Below, in pieces: positions 1 to 7,780 of a stretch of DNA of 64,000 nucleotides. Numbering within the stretch: position 1 is the first letter of the stretch; each line of letters starts with the position of its first letter. The DNA is from Rhodococcus sp. 06-462-5 (GTDB lineage: Bacteria; Actinomycetota; Actinomycetes; Mycobacteriales; Mycobacteriaceae): contig NZ_NOYD01000015.1 in NCBI RefSeq assembly GCF_002258315.1, positions 1 through 64,000 on the forward strand, read 5' to 3'. The position numbers were made by a program, and so were the translations under genes. Below the pieces are notes generated by a model, which did not search any database, had not been told where the DNA came from, and saw only the letters and a program-made list of their open reading frames with translations.

Positions 1-150
1 AATCACTAGCAGAAAAACTCAACTAGCATTTCAAACAACACCCGACAACAACCACCACAAGCGGATGGCTGATACATCGAATGCTTTCACCAAAACAAAA
101 TAATTTCGGCACTGACATTCATCGACACACTGTTGAGTTCTCAAAGAACA
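1..150 (-). promoter_or_regulatory. rRNA operon leader (16S lies just beyond base 1)
   Basis: Read on the minus strand, 131-150 gives TGTTCTTTGAGAACTCAACA, followed by GTGTGTCGATG and an AT-rich run down to base 1. This matches the leader/antitermination (boxA-like) element that precedes 16S rRNA in Rhodococcus and Mycobacterium. Base composition here is far more AT-rich than the rest of the window, as expected of such leaders. The mature 16S gene itself is not in the window; it should begin a short distance to the left. Known: these leaders pair with the spacer to form the RNase III processing stem. Inferred: a contig edge at a repeated rRNA operon. Confidence 0.65.
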
Positions 151-205
151 CGCACACACCGTCCTCGCCGTTCGCACGGTGACTTCGGGGCTTACACGCT
201 CGAAC

Positions 206-294
206 CCCAGGCATGGCTGATACCATCTCGCCTTGCCTGGGTTGTTCAGTGCATACTCCGTACAACCTCGTTGTCCCGGTTTGTGAAGACCGGG
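206..294. other. Two hairpins in the rRNA leader region
   Basis: CCCAGGCA (206-213) pairs with TGCCTGGG (234-241), and CCCGGT (275-280) pairs with ACCGGG (289-294). Both lie between the candidate promoter and the boxA-like element, so they would be transcribed in the leader RNA. They may correspond to the boxB-type hairpins of actinobacterial rrn leaders; this is inference from position. No gene is seen in 1-402. Confidence 0.4.
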
Positions 295-323
295 TCGGTG
301 TCCGTGTCGCTCTGACTCGACAA

Positions 324-352
324 AAGTTACGCGAAGACCAACGCTTACGCAA
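324..352 (-). promoter_or_regulatory. Candidate rRNA operon promoter
   Basis: On the minus strand there is a -35-like TTGCGT (352-347), a 17-bp spacer and a -10-like TAACTT (329-324). It points at the leader at 1-150 and lies between the ridA-like gene and the leader. Spacing and hexamers fit a SigA-type promoter, but no start site can be proven from sequence. Confidence 0.4.
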
Positions 353-402
353 ATCGCCTGGTCAGATGTAATTTCCGTGTGAACATCTGCCGCATGAGTC
401 GG

Positions 403-804
403 TCAGAGGATCGCAACGGCGTCGATTTCGACCAACATCTCTTCTCGTGGCAGTCCTGTGAACACAGTTGTGCGGCTCGGTAGGACATCCCCCGAGGTAT
501 GCGCCGACACGAACTGGCCGTAGGCGTCGTTCATGGTCGAGAAGTCCTCGCGCTTGGTCAGATACACCCTCAGCATGACGACGTCGTCGAATGTCGCACC
601 GCCGGCCTCGACAATTGCCTTGACGTTCTCGAGCGTGCGGGTCGTCTGCGCGGCCACATCGCCTGGATACAGGTACTCGCTGGTGACCGGGTCGACCGGA
701 CCTTGTCCTGAGACCTGAACGAACGGTCCCTTCCGGACTCCCTGGGAAAAGGTGTGAGCCGGTGCGGGCGCCCCTGTGGTGCGGATTTCGATCTTTTCAC
801 TCAT
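403..804 (-). CDS. RidA-family (YjgF/YER057c/UK114) enamine/imine deaminase
   Basis: A 133-residue protein, the usual RidA length. It carries the C-terminal family signature with the conserved Arg (R111 in LPSRTTVF) that binds the substrate carboxylate, and Glu126 in LVEIDAVA. RidA proteins hydrolyse reactive enamine/imine intermediates released by PLP-dependent dehydratases. The ATG at 804 overlaps the end of the upstream iclR gene by 8 bp, so the two are translationally coupled. It is last in the iclR operon, and the PLP deaminase is divergently transcribed nearby. Inferred role: finishing the deamination step of the amino-sugar-acid pathway. The family call is secure; the physiological substrate is not. 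Confidence 0.85.
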   Translation of the reverse strand: MSEKIEIRTTGAPAPAHTFSQGVRKGPFVQVSGQGPVDPVTSEYLYPGDVAAQTTRTLENVKAIVEAGGATFDDVVMLRVYLTKREDFSTMNDAYGQFVSAHTSGDVLPSRTTVFTGLPREEMLVEIDAVAIL

Positions 805-1597
805 CGTGTTCCTTCCTTCGAGCTCTCGTTTGTGTCTTGCGGTCTTGGATTCCTTGCGGTCGCCAGCCCAATCCCTCGGAGATCGCCGCCGCGGCGCGCT
901 GCACTTCGGGGAGTGCGGCGAGGACTTGCTGGTGATCGAGCAGCATGTCGGGCACGGACATCGACACCGCTGCCACCACATCACCGGTTCCGTTGCGCAC
1001 TGCGCAGCCGATGCAGTTGACGAACGACTCGTGCTCCTCACGGTCTTCGGCGTACCCCTGCTCGAGCACGAGATCGAGCTCGCGCAGATAGCGCTCGGGC
1101 GTCGTGATGGTTCGATCGGTGAACGGTGTGTATGTGATGCCGCGTGCAATCTGCGCTCGCTCCGCTTCGGGACGGGCCGAGATCAGAATCTTCCCCACAG
1201 CTGTGCAGTGGAGAGGTGCAGGCTTCCCGATTCGCGAATACATCCGCACACTCTGCTGGGCGTCGAACTTGTCGATGTAGATGACGTCGCCCGCCTCGTA
1301 GGTGGCGAGGTGGACGGTTTGACCGGTGATCGAGTTCAGTTCGGCCAAGTGCGGCCGGGCGATGCTCCGAACGTCACGCTGTTCGAGGGCGTGGTTGGCG
1401 AGCTCGAACAGCCTGGATCCGAGCTGATATCGGTGATCGGCGTCGTGCTGGACGAACCGGTCGGCTTCCAACGTGCGCAGAAGCCGGAGCACTGTCGTCT
1501 TGTGAACCTCGAGGACCGACGCCAACTCGTCGAGTGATCGTGGTCCATCGCCGAGCAAGCCGAGAACTGTCATCGCCCGCGCGAGACTTTGACTCAT
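797..1597 (-). CDS. IclR-family transcriptional regulator
   Basis: A 266-residue protein with an N-terminal winged helix-turn-helix (about residues 5-65, including LASVLEVHKTTVLRLLRTLE) and a C-terminal IclR effector domain (LHCTAVGKILIS and NCIGCAVRNGTGDVVAAVSMS). IclR proteins sense small metabolites, often sugar acids or aromatic acids. The start at 1597 is chosen because its ATG overlaps the stop of the kinase gene as ATGA and because the family begins just before the HTH; a longer reading to 1744 runs back inside the kinase gene. It likely controls both divergent operons through the palindromes at 2681-2712. In this setting the ligand would be KDG or the amino-sugar acid (inference). Confidence 0.88.
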   Translation of the reverse strand: MSQSLARAMTVLGLLGDGPRSLDELASVLEVHKTTVLRLLRTLEADRFVQHDADHRYQLGSRLFELANHALEQRDVRSIARPHLAELNSITGQTVHLATYEAGDVIYIDKFDAQQSVRMYSRIGKPAPLHCTAVGKILISARPEAERAQIARGITYTPFTDRTITTPERYLRELDLVLEQGYAEDREEHESFVNCIGCAVRNGTGDVVAAVSMSVPDMLLDHQQVLAALPEVQRAAAAISEGLGWRPQGIQDRKTQTRARRKEHDE

Positions 1598-2616
1598 TGC
1601 AGTGCCCCCGAGTGACGTGCGGCAGTGGCTGCGTAGTCCAGCCCCGCCCAGTCGGCGTCGTGCAGTTCGGCCAGTTCGATCAGCACCGCCAGGGGCAGCA
1701 CCGAGGCGATGTCGCCGTGCCCGGTCAAGGCACCCGCCGCGCACAGATGCCCGAACCGAACGCGCTCGACGGAACTCCTCCCCAACAGCAGACCGGTCAG
1801 ATATCCGCCCGCGAACGCGTCTCCGGCACCGATCTTTTCGACTATGTCGAGCTTCAGCGCCGGTACGTCGACCCGCGAGGTTCCTTCGAACGCCGTCACG
1901 GTGTGCCCGTCGTTCTTGATCACCAAATGGTGTGGTTGCGGAAACATCTCGCGCAGCTCGGCGGGATCGGATGTACCGAACACCAGCGCAGCTTCGTCTG
2001 CACCCATGGACACCACATCGCTACCTCGAACATGTTCACCGAGCACATCTGCGGCTGCGTCCAGCCGAGACTTCCACAGTGCCGGCCGATAGTTCAGATC
2101 GAAGCTGACGACGGTGGGTGAATCCATCAAGGACGTCGTCAGGTCGGCCGCGGTATGGGAGATGGCCACGGTGATTCCGGTGAAGTGGATCAAATCGGCA
2201 CGGGCAACCAGGTTTGCGGCATGCCCGTCGATGTCACTGGGCGACAGGGCGCTGGCAGCCGAGCCGGCACGGAAGTACGTCATGGCGCTGTCTCCGGATG
2301 CGAGGTCGTGTCGGTCGCCGGAACCCGAGCCGCGTTGCTTCACATACATGCCCGTGGGCCGCTCGTCGTCGATCGTCACACCGGAGGTGTCGACACCTGC
2401 CGCGTCCAATTGGCCGACGAGGTACCGACCGAATCCGTCGTCGCCCACTCGCGAGATCCACGATGCATCGACGCCCAACTGACCGAACACCCTGGCCACG
2501 TTGGCTTCTGCGCCCCCAGCCGTGCGGTGGAAGGTGTCCGACTTCTCCAGTGGGCCCGGCTCGGCGACCAGAACGACGAGGCCTTCGCCTACGCACACCG
2601 CTCGTGGTGCTTTCAC
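1594..2616 (-). CDS. kdgK: PfkB-family sugar kinase, probable 2-keto-3-deoxygluconate kinase
   Basis: A 340-residue ribokinase/PfkB protein. It has the N-terminal GGAEANVA motif (34-41), the DLNYRPALW segment (about 173-181) typical of KDG kinases, and the anion-hole/catalytic signature KIGAGDAFAGG with base Asp266. The GTG start at 2616 is preceded by GAGGAGA at good spacing; upstream in-frame codons have no support. It would phosphorylate 2-keto-3-deoxygluconate (KDG) to KDPG, the substrate of the aldolase encoded at 5653-6291 on the other strand. It is first in the operon with iclR and the ridA-like gene. Another 2-keto-3-deoxy sugar acid or a fructokinase-like role cannot be excluded from sequence alone, but the neighbouring aldolase strongly favours KDG. 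Confidence 0.82.
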   Translation of the reverse strand: MKAPRAVCVGEGLVVLVAEPGPLEKSDTFHRTAGGAEANVARVFGQLGVDASWISRVGDDGFGRYLVGQLDAAGVDTSGVTIDDERPTGMYVKQRGSGSGDRHDLASGDSAMTYFRAGSAASALSPSDIDGHAANLVARADLIHFTGITVAISHTAADLTTSLMDSPTVVSFDLNYRPALWKSRLDAAADVLGEHVRGSDVVSMGADEAALVFGTSDPAELREMFPQPHHLVIKNDGHTVTAFEGTSRVDVPALKLDIVEKIGAGDAFAGGYLTGLLLGRSSVERVRFGHLCAAGALTGHGDIASVLPLAVLIELAELHDADWAGLDYAATAARHSGALQ

Positions 2617-2680
2617 GTCGATCTCCTCGAACTCTTGCGGGAACGCTGACTTTCGTTGCAGACTACAAATCATAAACACA

Positions 2681-2712
2681 TTGCGCAACCAGCGTTGCAA
2701 AATACGCAACGC
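2681..2712. promoter_or_regulatory. Palindromic operator candidate between divergent operons (IclR)
   Basis: The 128-bp divergent gap holds TTGCGCAA (2681-2688, perfect palindrome) and GCGTTGC-N7-GCAACGC (2692-2712, perfect 7-bp arms). A related half-site, CGTTGCA, lies at 2654-2660. The position between kdgK/iclR/ridA and the plus-strand catabolic operon suits an IclR site controlling both directions. Binding itself is inferred. Confidence 0.55.
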
Positions 2713-2744
2713 CTCGTGAATTTTTCGAGACCAGGGAGACGATC

Positions 2745-4028
2745 GTGATCGACACCGATGCCGTCGAGGCACTGAGCCGACGAGTGCTCGGACCCGAGCA
2801 CAAGGCACTGCCCCCCAGGTCGTGGGGGCACACCATCGAGAGCTTTCTCGCCACGTCGCCGCGGCTCTCCGAGTTCACGACGCCCGTACTGACCCTCGAC
2901 CGTGCACGCATCGCTTCCAACATCTCGGTCATGGCCGAGTGGACGGCGCGTGCGGGAGTGCTGCTCGCACCCCACGGAAAGACGTCGATGGCCCCTCAAC
3001 TGTGGAAACAGCAACTCGACGCGGGGAGCTGGGCCATCACCCTCGCAACCGGATGGCAGGTTCAGGCGGCGCGTGCGTTCGGGGTCGAACGGGTCGTTCT
3101 CGCCAATGCCGAGATCGATCCTGTCGCGCTGACATGGATTGCGGCCGAACTGGATTCGCATCCGACATTCGAGTTCTACTGCTGGGCGGACAGCGTCGCA
3201 ACCGTGCACGAGATGGCCCGCATACTGGCGGCGCAGGGAACACGCGCCATTCCGGTCATCGTCGAACTCGGTGGCCCCCACGGTCGAACCGGCGCGCGGA
3301 CGACCGACGAGGCGATCGCAGTCGCTCGTGCGATCGCGTCGTCGCCGCGGCTGACCCTGGCCGGGGTCGGCGGCTACGAGGGGGCACTCAGCCACGACCG
3401 GACCGACAGCGGCCTCGCGGCGGTTCGGACCTACCTCGACAACGTCGCCGCCCTCCATCGCGCGCTCGATGCCGAAGGGTTGTACGGCGAGCATGCGATC
3501 GTCACCGCCGGCGGCAGCGCCTACCAGGACCTCGTTGTCGAGCGATTGCAATCCCTCACCACCGGAGAGGGGGTGCCTACCGACGTGGTGCTGCGCTCGG
3601 GTGCCTATGTGGTGCACGACGACGGCTTCTACTCGCAGATCTCACCACTGACTCCCGCCCGCACCGACGCCCCGCTGACGTCGGCGATGCACGGATGGGC
3701 TCGGACGGTATCCAGGCCGGAGCCCGGTCTCGCGCTGCTCGATGCAGGCAAGCGGGACTTTCCGTTCGATGAAGGCCTGCCTGTTCCCCAGCTGGTTCGG
3801 GGAACCGAGCCCCTCGATCCCGATGCCGACATCACAGCGCTGAACGATCAGCACGCGTTCCTTCGCCTACCGGCCGAGGACGCCGCGGCGCTGCCGGTGG
3901 GATCGGTGGTGCGGTTGGGCCTGTCTCACCCGTGCACCGCCTTCGACAAGTGGCGTCTGGTTCCCGTGGTCGACGACGCCGATGGCGACGATCCCCGCGT
4001 CGTCGATCTCGTTCACACCTTCTTCTAG
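2745..4028 (+). CDS. Fold-type III PLP enzyme, DSD1/D-threonine-aldolase-like amino acid deaminase
   Basis: A 427-residue protein with an alanine-racemase-type N-terminal barrel. The PLP lysine is K79 in LLAPHGKT, and the GGSAYQD phosphate-binding region lies further on. The C-terminal motif LSHPCTAFDKW gives His395 and Cys397, equivalent to the zinc ligands of eukaryotic-type D-serine dehydratase. The GTG start at 2745 follows GGGAG (2734-2738). Known relatives deaminate or cleave D-configured beta-hydroxy amino acids, and D-glucosaminate is such a compound. Being first in an operon with a deacylase, a KDPG aldolase and a gluconate-type permease, it is predicted to convert D-glucosaminate to KDG plus ammonia. 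D-serine or D-threonine remain possible substrates. Confidence 0.8.
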   Translation: MIDTDAVEALSRRVLGPEHKALPPRSWGHTIESFLATSPRLSEFTTPVLTLDRARIASNISVMAEWTARAGVLLAPHGKTSMAPQLWKQQLDAGSWAITLATGWQVQAARAFGVERVVLANAEIDPVALTWIAAELDSHPTFEFYCWADSVATVHEMARILAAQGTRAIPVIVELGGPHGRTGARTTDEAIAVARAIASSPRLTLAGVGGYEGALSHDRTDSGLAAVRTYLDNVAALHRALDAEGLYGEHAIVTAGGSAYQDLVVERLQSLTTGEGVPTDVVLRSGAYVVHDDGFYSQISPLTPARTDAPLTSAMHGWARTVSRPEPGLALLDAGKRDFPFDEGLPVPQLVRGTEPLDPDADITALNDQHAFLRLPAEDAAALPVGSVVRLGLSHPCTAFDKWRLVPVVDDADGDDPRVVDLVHTFF

Positions 4029-4042
4029 AGAGCCGAAAACTC

Positions 4043-5656
4043 ATGTCCGATATCCTCTTTCGAGGTGCCGACGTCATCGACGGCACAGGTTCACCGCGAA
4101 TGCGTCGTGACGTTCTCGTACGCGGCGGAATCATCGCTTCGATCGCTGAACCCGGCACCGTTCGCGAGGCCGACAGAATCGTCGACGCCACTGATGGGCA
4201 GGTCCTGTCCCCCGGGTTCATCGACATGCATGCCCACTCCGATCTGCGTCTACTGACCGACCCCGACCACTTCCCGAAGATCAGTCAGGGCGTCACCACA
4301 GAGGTCATCGGGCAGGACGGCATCGCCTACGCTCCGATCGACGACGCGACGCTCGATGTGGTGCGGCGTCAGATCGCCGGATGGAACGGCAATCCCGTCG
4401 ACCTCGACTTCTCGTGGCGTTCGGTCTCGGAGTACCTCGCTCGCCTCGACCAGGGGATCACTCCGAATGCTGCCTATCTCGTTCCCCAGGGAACGCTGCG
4501 ATACCTCGCGGTGGGCCCTGATCAGCGACCCGCGACGCCGTCCGAGATCACCCACATGCAGGAGTTGTTGGCCCAGGGATTGCAGGAGGGTGCCGTCGGA
4601 ATGTCGAGCGGTTTGACGTACACGCCCGGAATGTACGCGGACACCAGCGAATTGCGAGCACTGTGCGAGGTCGTCGCCGACTTCGGTGGGTTCTATGCAC
4701 CGCACACTCGGTCCTACGGCGCGGGCGCGCTCGACGCGTATCAGGAGATGCTCGATCTCTCCGAGCAAACGGGATGTGCGCTGCATCTGACTCACGCGAC
4801 GATGAACTTCGGGGTCAATCGGGGCCGGGCGCGTGAGTTCCTGGACCGCGTCGATTCTGCGATCTCGAGCGGATGCGACGTCACCCTCGACACGTATCCG
4901 TATCTGCCCGGCGCCACCACTCTGTCTGCGCTGCTGCCGAGTTGGGCGATGTCGGGTGGCCCGGACCGCGCGCTCGAACGACTCGACGATCCGGACATGC
5001 GTCGACGCATCGCGCGCGATGTCGACATCGACGGGTCCGACGGCTGCCATGGCGTGACCGTCGAGTGGGAGACCATCCAGCTCAGCGGAGTGGCGAATCC
5101 GGAGCTCGATCGTTACGTCGGGCGCACGATGTCCGACATCGCGGCCGAGGCGGGTCGTTCCCCGGTGGACGTGTTCTTCGACTTCCTTCGCCGAGACGCG
5201 CTGGCCACAACCATTCTGCAGCACGTCGGACACGAGGAGAACGTGCGCGAGATCATGGCGCATCCGCGCCATATGGGCGGCAGCGACGCGATCCTGGTCG
5301 GCGAGAAGCCACACCCACGCGCCTGGGGAACGTTCCCACGCTACCTGGGTCATTACGTTCGGGACGAGCAGCTGCTCTCACTCGAGGACTGCATCAATCA
5401 CCTGACCGGTCGTCCCGCTTCGCGGCTCCGCCTTCGCGGCCGCGGCACGATCGCCGAAGGGCACGCAGCCGATCTCGTCCTGTTCGACCCGGTCACCGTG
5501 CGCGATACCGCCACGTTCGAGAATCCGAAGCAACAGGCCGAGGGCATCAGCCACGTCATGGTCAACGGCGCGTTCGCAATCGACGATCATCGTCCCACTC
5601 ATTCTCTGGCAGGCCGCGCCCTGCGGATGAATCCCACCGGAAAGCACACATCATGA
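4043..5656 (+). CDS. Amidohydrolase, N-acyl-D-amino-acid deacylase family
   Basis: A 537-residue metallo-dependent amidohydrolase. It has the metal-binding HAHSD motif at 63-67, HTRSYG and HLTH further on, and a C-terminal beta-sandwich segment (GRGTIAEGHAADLVLFDP). The ATG at 4043 lies 14 bp after the deaminase stop; the longer open frame back to 3932 runs inside the previous gene. In characterised D-aminoacylases the first metal-site loop reads GNCG; here residues 90-93 read GQDG, so the usual cysteine ligand is missing. The family removes N-acyl groups from D-amino acids. In this operon the likely substrate is N-acetyl-D-glucosaminate. It shares an ATGA stop/start overlap with the aldolase gene. 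Confidence 0.82.
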   Translation: MSDILFRGADVIDGTGSPRMRRDVLVRGGIIASIAEPGTVREADRIVDATDGQVLSPGFIDMHAHSDLRLLTDPDHFPKISQGVTTEVIGQDGIAYAPIDDATLDVVRRQIAGWNGNPVDLDFSWRSVSEYLARLDQGITPNAAYLVPQGTLRYLAVGPDQRPATPSEITHMQELLAQGLQEGAVGMSSGLTYTPGMYADTSELRALCEVVADFGGFYAPHTRSYGAGALDAYQEMLDLSEQTGCALHLTHATMNFGVNRGRAREFLDRVDSAISSGCDVTLDTYPYLPGATTLSALLPSWAMSGGPDRALERLDDPDMRRRIARDVDIDGSDGCHGVTVEWETIQLSGVANPELDRYVGRTMSDIAAEAGRSPVDVFFDFLRRDALATTILQHVGHEENVREIMAHPRHMGGSDAILVGEKPHPRAWGTFPRYLGHYVRDEQLLSLEDCINHLTGRPASRLRLRGRGTIAEGHAADLVLFDPVTVRDTATFENPKQQAEGISHVMVNGAFAIDDHRPTHSLAGRALRMNPTGKHTS

Positions 5657-6291
5657 ACGCATTGACGACGATTCTCGAGGACCGCGCGCTGGCGGTGGTC
5701 CGCGCCCCGCATATCTCGGATCCTGCTGCGTTGGCAGATGCGCTCGCGCGCGGAGGAATTCGCGCGCTCGAGCTGACCTTCACCACACCGGGCGTCCTCG
5801 AACTGATCCGCGCGGCATCGAACTCGGGTGCAGTCGTCGGGGCAGGCACCGTCCTGACCGCCGACCAAGCGCGCTCCGCGATCGACGCCGGGGCGCACTT
5901 CGTCGTGACCCCCGGGCTGCGCCCCGACGTTGCCGCGATCGTCACCGAGGCCGGGATCCCGCTGATGATGGGCGCGCTCACCCCGTCGGAGGTGATGACA
6001 GCCCTCGATCTGGGAGCGGATGCCGTGAAGATATTTCCGGCTCGGACCGTCGGGCCCGCGTATTTCAAGGATCTGCTCGGCCCCTTCCCCGACGCACGAC
6101 TCGTTCCGTCCGGCGGAGTCAACGCAGGCAATGCTGCTCAGTTCCTGGCATCCGGTGCCGTCGCAGTGACTGCAGGCACCGACGTGGTTCCACCGGCGTC
6201 GGTCGCGGGTGCCCAGTGGGACGACATCACCGTTCGAGCGCAGACGTTCGTGGCGGCAATCAGTGCAGACATCAAGGAAGGCTCGTCATGA
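5653..6291 (+). CDS. eda: KDPG/KHG aldolase
   Basis: A 212-residue class I aldolase, the usual Eda size. Visible are the Schiff-base lysine K126 in AVKIFPA, catalytic Glu40 in ALELTFTT, the GAGTVL strand, and the PSGGV phosphate-binding loop. It cleaves 2-keto-3-deoxy-6-phosphogluconate to pyruvate and glyceraldehyde-3-phosphate, and relatives also act on 4-hydroxy-2-oxoglutarate. It overlaps both neighbours (ATGA on each side), indicating one translationally coupled operon. Together with the kinase at 1594-2616 it gives the lower half of an Entner-Doudoroff-type route. No phosphogluconate dehydratase (Edd) is present, so KDPG must come from KDG phosphorylation here. Confidence 0.88.
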   Translation: MNALTTILEDRALAVVRAPHISDPAALADALARGGIRALELTFTTPGVLELIRAASNSGAVVGAGTVLTADQARSAIDAGAHFVVTPGLRPDVAAIVTEAGIPLMMGALTPSEVMTALDLGADAVKIFPARTVGPAYFKDLLGPFPDARLVPSGGVNAGNAAQFLASGAVAVTAGTDVVPPASVAGAQWDDITVRAQTFVAAISADIKEGSS

Positions 6292-7730
6292 ATTCTGTCG
6301 TCGACTGGCTCAGGACATCCACGCCAGGCCTACTCGTGTTGTGCGGCATCGCAATTGCCGTACTGCTCGTCGTCATCATCAAGGTCAAACTCGAACCGTT
6401 CATCGCACTTCTCATCGTCGGCCTCGGCTTGGCTCTGGCTGCCGGTTTGCCCGTCAACGAGATTGTCGGCACCGCTATCAAGAGCAACGAGTCGCTTCTC
6501 GAAACCGGGTTCGGCGGCATACTCGGGCACATCGCAGTCATCATCGGACTGGGAACGGTCCTGGGCGCGATTCTCGAAAAGTCGGGTGGCGCACAAGCAC
6601 TGACCGCAAAGCTGCTGGGAGTCTTCGGAGAACGCGGAGCACCCATCGCAATGGGACTGCTGGGGCTGATCTTCGGCATCCCGGTGTTCTTCGACATCGG
6701 CATCTTCGTGTTGGCACCGCTGGTGTACGTGGCGGCACGTCAGGGCGGAAAGTCGTTGGTGCTCTACGCGCTGCCGATGCTGGCAGGGTTGTCCATGACG
6801 CACGCCTTCCTGCCGCCACATCCAGGTCCGGTTGCCCTCGGCGGGTTGCTCGAGGTCAACCTCGGCTGGCTCATCCTGTTCGGATTCATCTGCGGAATAC
6901 CAGGATTCATCGCCGCGGGCCTGGTGTGGGGCAACTGGATCGGCAAACGCATCATCGTCGACGTTCCCGAGGACTTCATCAACGACGGAAACGACGCGAG
7001 CACCACCGAGGGTGGAGGCGCAGGCACGGTCGCGACCAAGCGCCCGGTCGTCACGACGCCACCGTCGGTGGGCACCATCGGAGCGATCATTGCCGTTCCA
7101 TTGGTCCTGATCCTCGGTGCCACGTTCGGCAGCATTCTGCTCGATCCCGGCAACCTCCTCGAAGTGCTCACGTTCTTCGGCACGCCGGCCGTCGCACTGC
7201 TCATAGCGGTACTGATCGCGTTCTACGTGTTGGGGATCCGCCGCGGATCCACGGTCCAGGAATTGAGCAAACTGACCGGAGAATCTCTGCGTCCGGTAGG
7301 AATGCTGCTGCTCGTCGTCGGCGCAGGCGCCTTCTTCGGAAAGGTCATCTCGGCCACGGGCATCGGCACCGCGTTGGCCGACACCATGGCGGCCGCGGGC
7401 CTCCCGATCATCGTCCTGGCCTACATCATCAGCTGCGCACTGAGAGTCGCGCAGGGATCGGCCACAGTGGCCATCGTGACGACCGGCGGAATCGTCGGAC
7501 CCCTGGTAGCAGCTCAGGACTACTCGGCTCCGGCCATCGCGCTCATCGCCATGTCCATCGCGGCAGGCTCGATCATCGCCAGCCACGTCAACGACGGCGG
7601 ATTCTGGATCATCGCGAAATTCTTCAACCTCACCGTCAAGCAGACACTTCAAACATGGACGGTCCTCGAGACAATTCTGTCCGTGGTCAGCTTCGCTGTC
7701 GCGGGGATTCTGTTCGCAATCATCGCCTAG
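6288..7730 (+). CDS. GntP-family gluconate/sugar-acid permease
   Basis: A 480-residue polytopic membrane protein with about 12-14 hydrophobic helices and GntP-family features (GGAQALTAKLLG, IPVFFDIGIFVLAPLV, the HAFLPPHPGP loop, and the C-terminal VAQGSATVAIVTTGG and HVNDGGFW). Members are proton symporters for gluconate, idonate and related sugar acids. The ATG at 6288 overlaps the aldolase stop; the longer reading from 6216 lies inside the aldolase. Last gene of the operon, so it is the presumed importer of the sugar acid the pathway consumes. A hydrophilic loop (about residues 230-255) interrupts the middle of the protein. A terminator hairpin follows at once. Confidence 0.87.
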   Translation: MNSVVDWLRTSTPGLLVLCGIAIAVLLVVIIKVKLEPFIALLIVGLGLALAAGLPVNEIVGTAIKSNESLLETGFGGILGHIAVIIGLGTVLGAILEKSGGAQALTAKLLGVFGERGAPIAMGLLGLIFGIPVFFDIGIFVLAPLVYVAARQGGKSLVLYALPMLAGLSMTHAFLPPHPGPVALGGLLEVNLGWLILFGFICGIPGFIAAGLVWGNWIGKRIIVDVPEDFINDGNDASTTEGGGAGTVATKRPVVTTPPSVGTIGAIIAVPLVLILGATFGSILLDPGNLLEVLTFFGTPAVALLIAVLIAFYVLGIRRGSTVQELSKLTGESLRPVGMLLLVVGAGAFFGKVISATGIGTALADTMAAAGLPIIVLAYIISCALRVAQGSATVAIVTTGGIVGPLVAAQDYSAPAIALIAMSIAAGSIIASHVNDGGFWIIAKFFNLTVKQTLQTWTVLETILSVVSFAVAGILFAIIA

Positions 7731-7732
7731 AG

Positions 7733-7780
7733 CCAGTGGCGCGATTCCGTGCCCTGAACGGCACTCAGTCGCGCCACTGG
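7733..7780. terminator. Large hairpin, probable bidirectional terminator
   Basis: CCAGTGGCGCGA (7733-7744) pairs perfectly with TCGCGCCACTGG (7769-7780), and an inner stem GTGCC/GGCAC (7749-7753/7760-7764) closes the loop. It lies directly after the permease stop and covers the last codons of the convergent gene. There is no clear T-tract, which is common for actinobacterial terminators. Confidence 0.7.
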
